Shown here: in pieces, positions 7,555 through 16,853 of the stretch
How the letters are laid out: each line of letters opens with the position of its first letter
Position numbering within the stretch: the first letter of the stretch is position 1
Assembly (NCBI GenBank): GCA_963698775.1
Contig: CAVOSE010000005.1
Span: 1 to 64,000, forward strand
Direction: 5' to 3'
Length of the DNA: 64,000 bases
From: Thiohalocapsa sp963698775
GTDB lineage: Bacteria; Pseudomonadota; Gammaproteobacteria; Chromatiales; Chromatiaceae
Notes under the pieces: model-generated
Told to the model about the DNA's origin: nothing
Databases searched by the model: none
What the model saw: only the letters and a program-made list of their open reading frames with translations
Translations under genes and position numbers: made by a program

Positions 7555-9297
7555 CTACTTCTTAACAAGTTTCGGGGCTTTCCAGGACCCCTCAAGTGCA
7601 GCTTCCTTCGGCCAGTAAAGACGCATGTACATGGCGAAAGCTCCCTTGGGTGCGGGCAACCAATTGGACTCCAACTCTTTGCCGGGCGATTCGTTCTGGA
7701 TGTAGATCGTTAGTCCGCCATCGGCATCTTTCTTCATGTCCGGCAGCATCGGTGAGTTGATGAGGTAGCGGTTGATCGGATTGGCCACCAGCAGGCTTTG
7801 CGGCAAGTCATACATGGTCAGCGACCAGAAGGCGTGAACTGGCGGGTACTGGCTGGCGTCAAAGTGCAGCGTGTAACGATTGGTGCCGCTGAGTGGATTG
7901 CCTTCGCTGTCCACGCGATAGACCGGATACATTGCCTCCTGTTTGGCATTGCCGTAGATGCCGATGGTTCCGATCCAGCGGTACAAGTAATTGTCCCCCA
8001 GATATTCGCGGCTGCCGAAGACGTCACCGGAGGTGATCTTTCCTTCGCTTAGCTCTTTTAAGCCACCCTCAAATGCCTGCCAGGCCTCGGCACGGCCCTG
8101 CTCGATGGCGGTCTTCATTTCAGGCGAGAGTTTGGCGGGGTCGAAGGTCTTGCCGCCTGCGACACCGATCTTGGAGAAACTTTCCCTGAGGGCCTTCTCG
8201 CTTGGCAACGTCGGACTGTAGCCGAGCACGAAGTTCATGATGTTGAAAAACTCCAGCGAAGTCTTCTCCTCGGGCTTGGTGAGTGGTTTGATGAAATCCA
8301 CGACCGGTGCGGCTGGTGGTGGAGTTGTTCCAAGAAAAGCGGACAGAGGCTGCATCTTGTACTGCGCCTGGATCTTCTCGACGTTGACGATGTCGGCAGG
8401 ATCGAATAACTGCGTGCGAAACACGACGTTGCCGAAGTACGTATCGGAGAAGTACACCTTCTTGATGCTCTTGGGCGTCTCGCCCTTCCAGCCCGGCCCG
8501 ACAATCATGAAATTGCCAGCATCGTTGCCAGTCGTCCTCGAACCAGCGTAGCCGGTGATGTACGTGTAGGCGTCCCAGATCTGGATGTCGTAGTAACGGT
8601 TCTTCTCGATCGCCGGCACGGAAATCACAATCGGCTCTGCGCGCAGATCCAGACCCGCCCAGGAATATGGCGTGTCAGAATTGGGCGTCTGCACCGCAGT
8701 ATCAGCCGGCGTGAAGACCTTGTTAATGTTCTTGATATGGTTCCAGGGCGCCTTATAGTTGGGACTGTTTTTGTCCACGTAATAGGCGTACTGGATGCGG
8801 TAGTTGTCCACCAGCGGGTAGCCGTAGGTGTACGCTTCCTTGGCGATGGCGCGGGCGTCAGCCGGCGTGACCGAGTGCGAACTGGTGTTTGCGGAGGAAG
8901 CGGCGCCTTCTGAAACCGTGGTTGAAGCCTGCTCATTCTGTTTCTTGGGCTCCCTGGCACTCTCTGTCCCTGCATCGGTACCGCCGATGGCCAGCTTGTC
9001 GCCGACGTCGATTGTATCCGACGACAGCTTGTTGCGAGCCTTCAGCGCATCCACGGAAACATCAAAGCGCTCACCGATCGCGATCAGATCATCGCCCTCG
9101 ACCACGACGTAGGTGGCCGTCACGATGTCGTACTGGCCCTGGGCGTGGTGACGTGGCCCGTTATCGGCCGCTTGGGCGCTGCCGATCAGAAGACAGCTCG
9201 TCAGCGTCAGGACCGAAAGAACGGTCTTGAACCCTGTGTTGCAGGGCATTTTCAGGGTTGGAGATTTCTTGGGTTGCATCCGCAATACCTTCCTCAT
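7555..9297 (-). CDS. Secreted LysM-DUF1254/DUF1214 protein (paralogue 2)
   Basis: With the start placed at the Met shared with paralogue 1 (MRKVLRMQ), this is a 580-residue secreted protein. The signal peptide and LysM domain match paralogue 1 almost exactly. The rest differs, with a DUF1254 domain containing AKEAYTYGYPLVDNYRIQYA, YKAPWNHIKNINKVFTPADT and VQTPNSDTPYSWAGLDLRAE, followed by a DUF1214 domain ending in FAMYMRLYWPKEAALEGSWK. This is the classical long DUF1254 type (TPNSDTxYS motif). A 22-codon upstream extension is possible but lies in the duplicated leader. Function is unknown; an envelope location is inferred. Confidence 0.85.
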   Translation of the reverse strand: MRKVLRMQPKKSPTLKMPCNTGFKTVLSVLTLTSCLLIGSAQAADNGPRHHAQGQYDIVTATYVVVEGDDLIAIGERFDVSVDALKARNKLSSDTIDVGDKLAIGGTDAGTESAREPKKQNEQASTTVSEGAASSANTSSHSVTPADARAIAKEAYTYGYPLVDNYRIQYAYYVDKNSPNYKAPWNHIKNINKVFTPADTAVQTPNSDTPYSWAGLDLRAEPIVISVPAIEKNRYYDIQIWDAYTYITGYAGSRTTGNDAGNFMIVGPGWKGETPKSIKKVYFSDTYFGNVVFRTQLFDPADIVNVEKIQAQYKMQPLSAFLGTTPPPAAPVVDFIKPLTKPEEKTSLEFFNIMNFVLGYSPTLPSEKALRESFSKIGVAGGKTFDPAKLSPEMKTAIEQGRAEAWQAFEGGLKELSEGKITSGDVFGSREYLGDNYLYRWIGTIGIYGNAKQEAMYPVYRVDSEGNPLSGTNRYTLHFDASQYPPVHAFWSLTMYDLPQSLLVANPINRYLINSPMLPDMKKDADGGLTIYIQNESPGKELESNWLPAPKGAFAMYMRLYWPKEAALEGSWKAPKLVKK

Positions 9298-9420
9298 TTC
9301 GCTGGGTCGCTGGGGTTTAAATCGAGTCAAGGGGCCTGGCTGCCGCGACGCCCTTGTGCGCATGGCTGTTGTTTCGCCAAAGTCGTGCTCGCGTCGGTTG
9401 ACGAGTCGATCTTGCTCGGC
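8910..9420. repeat. Direct repeat unit 2 (LysM module plus leader)
   Basis: This is the partner of the repeat at 6881-7392. It contains the same leader DNA, signal peptide and LysM coding sequence with only scattered substitutions, and the homology ends in the same linker position. It also shares the untranslated segment that includes a CGCGTCGGTTGACGAG motif. Confidence 0.85.
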
Positions 9421-9430
9421 TTTCGTCGGT

Positions 9431-10011
9431 GCTTTTTGCGGTCACGCGCGATGCTAGCGCTGGGCCGGCCCAACTGCCGCCCATTTCGCGCCATTCTTCC
9501 GCGCCCGATTTCTCCCGTCGCGCGGCCCGCCCATCTGGCGGAGGCGCTTGGCGTCCGGTATGCGATCTGCTTGGCGATCTCGAACCGGTTCTGTTCGACA
9601 ATCGTTGCGACGCCTGTGCGGCGCTCGCATCACCGCCGCTGCAGCGGCTCTGTCATGCGGACAAAGCGGGGACTGGATTGTCCGACCATGTCGTGTTGTC
9701 GCTCACTTTATTCTACGAGAACTCGTCAGAGTAATCCGAGTGAGTGGGGTCAGGTCGCCCATTGCACATCGCCTTCCTGAGTGACTGGGGTCAGCCCGCG
9801 TAGTGCGGAACGCGATAGCGGTTCCGCCACCCACCGCGAACGACGTCATCAATTGCTTGTTTCGGTGACACTTGACTTTCTGCCCTCGCTCCGCGTCGAT
9901 CATATTAGCGCGACCAGCTCCGCTGAGCGGATATCGGGGTCAGCTAACCAGCAACCCCGGTTGTTTTCTGCCACAGAAAGATTTCGGCGCCTGCGGCGAG
10001 GCGGCGCCGTC
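9431..10011. other. No gene recognised
   Basis: About 580 bases with several short frames on both strands, none with a family pattern. A TGGGGTCAG motif appears twice about 48 bases apart (9745 and 9785 region), perhaps an old repeat end. Probably decayed accessory DNA. Confidence 0.5.
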
Positions 10012-10497
10012 TCAAACGGGTGGCTGCCATGCAGACCGCAAGTTTGCCAAGAACGCGTCGGATAGCCAGAGGCCACCCTGTGTTCGTAGATCATCCAGGA
10101 GCGCGAACGGATCACCAATGAATCCACGCTCGGCTGCGGCGAGGACGACACCGACGGTTCCGGTGATCTTCAGCCCCAGGCGCGTCGCGAGGCGCCGGCC
10201 CGCCATGTCATCAACGATCAACAACGGGCTGTCGAGCCGGCGCGCGAGGGCGATGGCAGCCGCCTCACCGCGATCCACTTCCGCGGAGAGTAATGCCATA
10301 ACGGGATCATCCGCCAGCGACTCCGCGATCCGAATGAAACCAAGTTGTCGGCGCCATCCTTGGTGGAGCGAGCCGGCTTGGTCCAGTTCAGCAGCCACCT
10401 CGGCTGGGATCGTTAGGGTGACGTAAAGCCGCTGTAGCAGGTCTGCCGCCCCGACCTTGAGCAAGCACGAAAGCGGGGTGGTGTTGGAGACGATCAC
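10012..10497 (-). CDS. PIN-like DUF3368 toxin
   Basis: This 161-residue protein starts with GTG at 10497, overlapping the antitoxin stop by four bases. It opens with the family motif VSNTTPLSCLLKVG. It then has IPAEVAAELD, DRGEAAAIALARRL with acidic active-site residues, LLIVDDMAGRRLATRLGL and a GTVGVVLAAAERG helix. DUF3368 proteins are PIN-fold ribonucleases normally encoded after a UPF0175 antitoxin, exactly as here. The Asn in the first motif is frequent in this family and need not mean inactivity. The pair appears intact. Confidence 0.8.
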   Translation of the reverse strand: MIVSNTTPLSCLLKVGAADLLQRLYVTLTIPAEVAAELDQAGSLHQGWRRQLGFIRIAESLADDPVMALLSAEVDRGEAAAIALARRLDSPLLIVDDMAGRRLATRLGLKITGTVGVVLAAAERGFIGDPFALLDDLRTQGGLWLSDAFLANLRSAWQPPV

Positions 10498-10763
10498 ACC
10501 TGATCAGGCGGTACCGCGATGCGCGCGGTCTCAAGGTCACGAAGGGCGTCCTCCACCGAACCGCCCCAGTTCACCTGACGCCTAGCGAGGAGTTCATGGA
10601 ATGCCAGGCGATCCATATTGGCGACCCTTCGCGCCGCGGCGGGACCGAGCAAGCCTTCCTTAACCAGAAAAACCGCGAACTCCTGCTGCAATTCCTCCTC
10701 CGCGCGTCCGGGCGGAAGCCTCAAGGCGTCGTAGGCTTCCTCAGGAATCTCAAGATAACGCAT
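10494..10763 (-). CDS. UPF0175 antitoxin
   Basis: From ATG 10763 the frame encodes about 89 residues, starting MRYLEIPEEAYDALRLPPGR. It continues with EEELQQEFAVFLVKEGLLGP and a LAFHELLARRQV segment, which match the short HTH-like UPF0175 antitoxins. The LGPAAARRVANMDR stretch is the helix-turn-helix equivalent. It precedes and overlaps the DUF3368 toxin, the usual antitoxin-first order. An upstream in-frame extension of 13 codons is less likely because the ATG gives the conserved N-terminus. Confidence 0.78.
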   Translation of the reverse strand: MRYLEIPEEAYDALRLPPGRAEEELQQEFAVFLVKEGLLGPAAARRVANMDRLAFHELLARRQVNWGGSVEDALRDLETARIAVPPDQV

Positions 10764-11483
10764 GGTCATTCCGAGCATCCGACGTGATCGACATTGTTCC
10801 AAAGCTTAGCATGGAGGTCCGGCACTACCGAACCTCGTCTCTCTAGGTTTCGGGCGCGGTGCAGCCCTAGCAAGGTCGCCTGTTTCCAGGTGATGCGGCT
10901 TCAGCCGTGTCACCCACGCGACAATGGCCCAGCCTCGTGTCCTGCGCACTCCGGCAATGTCCGCCCCGCGTTGGATTGCGGCCATCGTTGATCGCGGGTC
11001 CAATGTCAGCTCTGGGTCGATTCCGGACCTTATTGCCAGCTTCCGGGCGGTGCGTCAGCGGGCGGTGCCTCAGTGTGGGATAGATAGCCGGTGACACGTT
11101 GAGTGAATTTTAGAGGTTAGTGACGAAAAACTCTTGGAAACAACAGTTTCGACCGAACAATCGATGCGCACTCCTACCAAGACCCTCATCCTTGCCCTAC
11201 GGCGAAGCGCGGGCGCACTCCATGGGCTTCGGCTCCGCCGTCGTCAAACTGGAGTACTCGGTAGGCCACCTGAAAAAGGTCATCACCGGAAGATCGCGCC
11301 CTGCGGCTGTCGAAGTTTCTGTTCCGCAGCCAAGAGCGGGTCGGGGAATTGACTCCTGACAAGCTCTCGCCCGCGGCACAGAGCTATTTCGACAAGGTCG
11401 GCACCGCGTCACTGCTGCGCGCCCCTCAGCCCGCGTATGACCGCGTGCGCTGCGAGCCAGCGTTGGCACATCGGGCCGACGCG
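10764..11483. other. No intact gene; possible transposase debris
   Basis: This 720-base stretch has only broken frames. On the plus strand near 11300-11450 a short run reads RLSKFLFRSQERVGELTPDK in one frame and SPAAQSYFDKVGTASLLRAP in continuation. It has protein-like composition and may be the scrap of a mobile-element or hypothetical gene, but I cannot name a family. Confidence 0.35.
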
Positions 11484-13027
11484 CTATCCCCCGGCAGCCC
11501 CTGGCGACCCCTCTGGTGGATAGTCGAGCTTTCCGCTGATGCGTTTGCGGTCATTTTCGGCGATGTCTGGAAACGGCAGCTCATGGGCCGCGGCCCACTC
11601 GCGCACGCGTTTCTCTGCTGCTTCGCGGCTGGCATCGTCGAGCCCTTGGTAGCGGGCCATGTAAAGGGTCTGGGCGGGCACCCCAAAACCCGTTCCCGCT
11701 TGCTGCACCAGTTTCATCGTTCGCAGCATGATGTCCTCTTGGATGGCGAGGAACTCCGAGTAGACCGTCGTGCGGATGTAGGCACGCATTTCGACAGTGA
11801 GTTCATGGTCGCGAAAGCCCAAGAACCTGACCCGAATCGGATCAGCCGCGGTGTGGATGGTTTTGGGATGGCCATGCAGCAGCTCGCGCAGCCTGGCGAG
11901 CACATAGCGGAGCTGATCGTCGGTGGTCTCGTAGCGTAACGCGAAGCGCTGCTGAAACAAGAAGGTCTCGCAGGCGCTCAGGTTGACGATGTTGCGCTCG
12001 GCAAGGTCGGCGTTCGGAATGTTGATCAGCGAGCGGTCGAACTGGCGGATCTTGGTGGAACGCAACCCGATTGCTTCGACGGTGCCGACCGGATTCCAGC
12101 CCTGGCCGTGTCGCTCGTCGAATCGGCACAGGTCGCCGACGCGGATCGGTCGGTCCGCGAACAAATTCAAGGCACCGATAAAGTTCTCGATGGTCGGGCG
12201 GGCCGCCAGCGCGATGGTCAAGCCGCCAACGCCGGCGCCTGCGATCAGGCCGTACACGGGTATGCCAAGCTCATGCGCGACAGAAAACCCAAAGGCGATG
12301 ACCGCCAGCACGGCAATGACCCTCGAGATCAGACGAATCAGGCTCGCGTCCAAGCTCTGCGCGCTGATGCGAGACGAGCCGATGAAGACCTGCGGAATCC
12401 AAGCGGCAAACAACAAAACCATCCAGACCAGGGCCACGCCGGTTGCGAACTCCGCGAGATAGTCCGGCAGGACCAGCGCTATGCCAGTCGTTTGGACGTG
12501 CTCGTCGAGAAACACTTGCAACAGTCGCATCGACACCAACTCAACAAGAATTCACCGGCCTGTTGGCCTTCGTCAACGCGCTCAAGCACGATACCGGTGC
12601 CCGGCAGACGCCATTTCGCTGGTTGGTCTGCGAGCTGGCCACCTTCGGCATAGGCGCGCGCATCGGGTATGTCTTCCAGTCTTGGCAACTCAACGCGAGC
12701 AACCACGTCCAACAGCAGCCCGAGGGCCTGCGAGGCCACCTCGCGCCGGCCGGCGGGGGCGACCTGACTCAGGTCCATCAGGTGCTGGCCGCGGTCGACC
12801 TGATTAATCAGGGCTCGCAGAGTGTCGCGATTGGGATCGGCCTGATAGGCCGCGTAGCGCTCCGCGAGTTCGTGGCTGAGTTCGCGAAAGCTCTCGAAGG
12901 TCGCGCGCGGTGAAGACGTGTCTGGCGGGCCAATTTCAACGGCCCAGCCGATGGACGCAACGATCAAGAGCATCAATGCCACAAGGGCGCGATGGCGAGG
13001 GCCTGAATTTCCGCGAAGGCTAGACAT
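11484..13027 (-). pseudogene. MscS-family mechanosensitive channel, frameshifted
   Basis: Two minus-strand frames together make one protein of about 510 residues. The first (13027 to about 12540) encodes a signal-like start (ALVALMLLIVASIGWAVEIG) and a periplasmic helical region ending RVDEGQQAGEFLLS. The second (about 12539 to 11484) continues with SMRLLQVFLDEHVQTTG, transmembrane segments, and the MscS pore and beta-domain motif (GLIAGAGVGGLTIALAARPT, then FADRPIRVGDL and SLINIPNADLAERNIVNLS). A single-base slip near 12535 separates them. It is either a recent pseudogene or a sequencing error; the second frame alone lacks the natural start. The channel would release solutes on hypo-osmotic shock. 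Confidence 0.75.
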
Positions 13028-13051
13028 GACACATTATAGAGATGGGCTCGG

Positions 13052-13702
13052 CTACTCGTGGTCGAGTTCTGTGCCGCTGCAGTCGCTGTCGCGCGCTCCT
13101 GCCTCGAAGACCAGTTGTGCCAACTCGGCAACGGAGGTGACCTCGAGCTTGCGCATCAGATTGCTGCGATGGCGCTTGACCGAGCGCTCGTCGATACCCA
13201 GGGCCGCGGCAATCTGCTTGTTCTTACTCCCATTCATAACATGGGATATCACCTGCTCTTCGCGTGATGTCAGCGTGTCGAGGCGCGCATGCAGCGCACG
13301 GCGATGCGCACGAAATACACGCTCCTTGGCGCCGCGGGCAAGCGCCCGTTCCACCGCGGCGATGATGGCCTCTTTCGGTGCGGTCTTGACCAGGAAATCC
13401 TCGGCCCCTTGCCGCATCGCCTCAACGCTGGTGGGAATGTCGCCGTGACCGGTGAGGAAAACCACCGGCAGCGGATTCCCAGACCTCGCCAAGTGCGCCT
13501 GCAAGGCGATGCCGTCCATGTCGGGCATGCGCAGGTCGGCCAACACGCAGCCCACGCGATCTGGTGCCTGTTGCGCGATGAAATCGACCGCGGAGCTGTA
13601 ACACTGGGTCACGAAGCCGGTGCTGCGCAGCAGACGTTCAATGCTTTTGAGAAAGGAGGCGTCATCGTCCACGATGAACACCGTTGGCAACCGGTCAGTC
13701 AC
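13052..13702 (-). CDS. FixJ/LuxR-type response regulator
   Basis: This 216-residue protein has an N-terminal receiver domain (VFIVDDDASFLKSIERLLRS, phosphoacceptor Asp in VLADLRMPDMDG, Thr in FLTGHGD, Lys in FLVKTAPKE). A LuxR-type HTH follows at about residues 143-200 (LTSREEQVISHVMNGSKNKQ, then IAAALGIDERSVKRHRSNLM). Start ATG 13702 overlaps the stop of the sensor kinase gene (ATGA), so the two are co-translated. FixJ-like regulators activate transcription when phosphorylated by their PAS-containing kinase partner. The target is not indicated by the context. Confidence 0.88.
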   Translation of the reverse strand: MTDRLPTVFIVDDDASFLKSIERLLRSTGFVTQCYSSAVDFIAQQAPDRVGCVLADLRMPDMDGIALQAHLARSGNPLPVVFLTGHGDIPTSVEAMRQGAEDFLVKTAPKEAIIAAVERALARGAKERVFRAHRRALHARLDTLTSREEQVISHVMNGSKNKQIAAALGIDERSVKRHRSNLMRKLEVTSVAELAQLVFEAGARDSDCSGTELDHE

Positions 13703-15528
13703 GTCGATTCATCCCCTGCCGCGACCGGCAGCAACACCTCGACGCGAGCGCCTCCGCTCGCGCGGTTGACCGCGCTGATTCGCCCGCCGTGGGCATCGAC
13801 GATGGTCTTGCAAAGCGACAACCCAAGTCCGATCCCATCGGGTTTGGTGGTGTAAAGGGGCTCAAACAGGTCCGCAAGTCGCGCCGGGTCGAAACCGGGC
13901 CCGCTGTCCTCGACGACCAATGAGAGCATTGCGTCCCTGGCTTGAGCGGCGTGCACATCGATTTGGCGCTGCCCCTGATTCACTGTCTTCACGGCATCAA
14001 GGCTGTTAAGCAACAGGTTGACGAGGACTTGTTGGAGATGGATGCGATCTCCCCGAATTTCGGGCAGATCAGCCGGCACCGCAATACCCAGTGCCACATG
14101 CTGCGTACCCATCTCCGCTTCGAGCAACGCCGCGGCTTGTTGGATGAGTTCCAGCGGTGCGATCACCTCGAAGCACAGCTCTCCCTGCTGGAGCAACGAG
14201 CGCATCCGTTGGATGACCGCCGCCGCCCTTTGATCGTCCTTCTGGATATCGGCCAGGATCTCCCTCACCTCCCCAAGGTCCGGAGGATCCTGTCGCAGGA
14301 AGGCTTCGCCCGCCTCGGCGTTGCGCAGAATCGCCCCCAGCGGTTGATTGAGTTCGTGTGCCACTGCCGAGGAGAGCTGGCCCAGAACGAAGCCACGCTG
14401 CACGCGTGTAAGCTGGTTGCGATGTCGCTGTGCCTCGGTTTCGAGCTGCTTTCGCGCCGTGATGTCGACGGACACGCCGCGAATGCGTAGCGGTTGCCGC
14501 CTCTCGCCGTATTCGACCTTGCCCCAGGCGACGATCCAACGCCCGGTGCTATCCGCGCCGATCATCCGGTACTCCACCTGAAGAAGCTCCCGCGCTTGCG
14601 CCATCGTTCGGCGGATCGTTGTTTCAAGGCGGTCACGATCATCGGGATGGACCAGCTCCAGGTAATCCGTCAGGCCGATCCGCTTGCCGCCAAAGACCCC
14701 GGCAATGGTATGGTCGACATCGTTGGACCAGATCTCATCCCTCACGACGTCCCACTCCCACAACCCCAGGTCCGCCGCCTGGGCGGCCAGGCGCATGCGC
14801 TCGCGGCTGTCCCGCAGCTCGCCGGTAACCTGTCTCGCCCGGAGCAGGTCCACGCTCAGCTCGAAGGCCATGGCGAGCACGAGCAGCAAATAGACAAAGA
14901 TGACGAACGGACCCGGCAGTATCCCGCGCGCCATCAGCCCTGAAAGCGTCGCGGAAAGCACGATGGCGATCGCGATCGAAGCGCCCAGCACCAGGGCCTG
15001 ACGACCACGGCCCAGCTTGCGCGCGGCAAGGGCGGCGTCCACGACAAAAATGCACAGCAACACCATGCTCAGGTGAATGAGAGAACGCCACGGATTCATC
15101 TCGCCCATTGGCACCGACAGTGTCTCGCCCAGGAAAGACGCCCTGTTGAGGGCATGGATCTCAGCGAAGGTCGCGTTGGGATAAAGGGCGAAGTTTGGTA
15201 TCAGCACCAGTAGACGCAGGCCGGTGATGAGCCACGCCAACCAACGCCGTCCGGCGCCCAGATAGAGATGCGTGAACCAGACCACGGCGATCACGATCAT
15301 TGCCGCGGAGACATGCATCCAACGCAAGATGGCGCCGAACTCGGCAGGGGTCTGCGCCCGCATCACGGCGAGCTCCTGCATGGCGAGGACCGCGGCCGCC
15401 ACGGCGCTGACCGAGAACAGGGCGTTGGCAACCGCATCACGATCGCGCAGCCAGACGAGCAGATTTACGGCTGCCAGCGTCAAGGAGATGCCGGCGGCCA
15501 TGGACCAAATGACGGTGATCCAGCTCAT
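13699..15528 (-). CDS. PAS-containing sensor histidine kinase
   Basis: This 609-residue membrane kinase has about seven hydrophobic helices in residues 1-235, resembling the 7TM sensor region of histidine kinases. A PAS domain with PAC follows (LGLWEWDVVRDEIW to GRWIVAWGKVEYGERRQPLR). The HisKA box has His391 in SSAVAHELNQPLGAILRNAE. The HATPase domain has N (LLLNSLDAV), G1 (VVEDSGPGFD) and G2 (GIGLGLSLCKTIVDAHGG) boxes. It is of the FixL/DctB class in kinase sequence. The downstream response-regulator gene overlaps by four bases, so this is a dedicated pair. The signal sensed is unknown. Confidence 0.88.
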   Translation of the reverse strand: MSWITVIWSMAAGISLTLAAVNLLVWLRDRDAVANALFSVSAVAAAVLAMQELAVMRAQTPAEFGAILRWMHVSAAMIVIAVVWFTHLYLGAGRRWLAWLITGLRLLVLIPNFALYPNATFAEIHALNRASFLGETLSVPMGEMNPWRSLIHLSMVLLCIFVVDAALAARKLGRGRQALVLGASIAIAIVLSATLSGLMARGILPGPFVIFVYLLLVLAMAFELSVDLLRARQVTGELRDSRERMRLAAQAADLGLWEWDVVRDEIWSNDVDHTIAGVFGGKRIGLTDYLELVHPDDRDRLETTIRRTMAQARELLQVEYRMIGADSTGRWIVAWGKVEYGERRQPLRIRGVSVDITARKQLETEAQRHRNQLTRVQRGFVLGQLSSAVAHELNQPLGAILRNAEAGEAFLRQDPPDLGEVREILADIQKDDQRAAAVIQRMRSLLQQGELCFEVIAPLELIQQAAALLEAEMGTQHVALGIAVPADLPEIRGDRIHLQQVLVNLLLNSLDAVKTVNQGQRQIDVHAAQARDAMLSLVVEDSGPGFDPARLADLFEPLYTTKPDGIGLGLSLCKTIVDAHGGRISAVNRASGGARVEVLLPVAAGDEST

Positions 15529-16643
15529 TGATGAGTCAGCCTATCGGCCCCCCCCCCGGTCAATGAGCAAATACGCCGGCCCGCAGTGCCGCAGGTAGGC
15601 ACCAACCCCATGGCGCGATGCCCGTTGAACTCGCGAAGGCGCATAAACAGGTGCTTGCCGATGACCATCGATTCTGATTCGAATGCGGATACCTGTTGGA
15701 CTAGCGCTGAATTGATCGGCAGGCTTGGAGCAACCGTGCGAGTCGGCAAAGGTTGTGCTCCGACCGCCGAGAAGTTGGGATGAGCTGCCAGCAACACCAC
15801 AGTCTGTGCGATCCGCGTGGTCAGAAAATCGCCGGGCAGGAGTCGCTAGTCACGAGTCGGCCGCTGATCCGCAGCAACAAGATCAAGGTCACTTGGATGT
15901 TGCCGGATATCAGAGCACTTTGAAAGCGGCTCCCGGCATCCAGGAGTCTTCCCAGACGAACGCCAATGGGCGAATCTGTTGGCAAATACCCGACCCCAGC
16001 CAGAATAGTCCTCAGCGTCAGCTCTTCGTCGAAGACCGGGCACTCCCACCGATCACGCCGAAAGACCGCAACTCGGACTCAGCGAAAATCTGAGCACTCG
16101 GGCGTCGTGCGCTCACCTGAGGCGGCCTGCGATTATTCTCCCGAGCCAAGTGGAAAGTACTCTCCCCCTGACTGGAAACTTTGCTTCACAGTCGGCTTTG
16201 GGTCGAGAGGGGACAGTCGCCGCCCCAAGCTTCGATGTCACCGGTGGGTTGTAATCTGTCTGCCCCGCCGCCCAGTGCGTGCGCTCTCCGTTCCCGACCT
16301 CTCCAGGAACTTTACAACGTAGCCGCCGCCCGGAGCAGTTGACCCGCGAACTAACGGGCGAGTCTCAGAGATCTCCCGGCTTTCGTGCGATCCGCCAGGG
16401 CACGTTTTTTGAGATCTACTGGCACCGCGGCCAGTGCGCGGCTTCGATCATTCCGCACCCAGAGCCCCGCGAATCACGAAGATTTTGAGCAGCTTCCGCC
16501 GTTGCGACCCGGGGCGACCGTCTCTGAAACAAAACGGGGACCCAGAAAGCGCGGGCGTACCGCGACTCCGAGTGCGTAAGTGACAGAAAATGGCGGATAC
16601 CACCGTTAAAACTTGGATTCACTCCCCATCACCTACCCCATGT
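15529..16643. other. About 1.1 kb without a recognisable gene
   Basis: No frame here resembles a known family and short frames on both strands overlap each other. A run of ten C residues occurs at about 15547, just before the kinase start. The region may hold the promoter of the two-component operon and decayed DNA flanking the Wadjet locus. Confidence 0.55.
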
Positions 16644-16853
16644 TCACTCAAGGATACGCATCTCCTTACTCAGCGGGGCATTGGTTTGGGCCTTCTGCCG
16701 GCTCGGCTCGGTGCCCCGCGGCATCCCGCGACGCAAGCGCGCTTCTACGCGCAAGGCGGCCATGCGGTTGTCGTCGTTGACGTCCGGATACAGCGGGAAA
16801 AGCTCGTCAACCTCGATGGGTCTCAGTATGCCGTTGACTTCGCGGGCAGGGGT
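16644..16853 (-). pseudogene. Unassigned C-terminal fragment in frame with jetD
   Basis: Immediately after the jetD TGA stop, the same reading frame stays open for a further 69 codons, beginning TPAREVNGILRPIEVDELFP and ending APLSKEMRILE at TGA 16644-16646. The sequence has protein-like composition (LYPDVNDDNRMAALRVEARL) and looks like the C-terminus of some other protein, not a chance frame. I do not recognise the family. It has no start codon of its own near the jetD stop and may be the remains of a gene cut when the Wadjet operon arrived. Confidence 0.35.
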
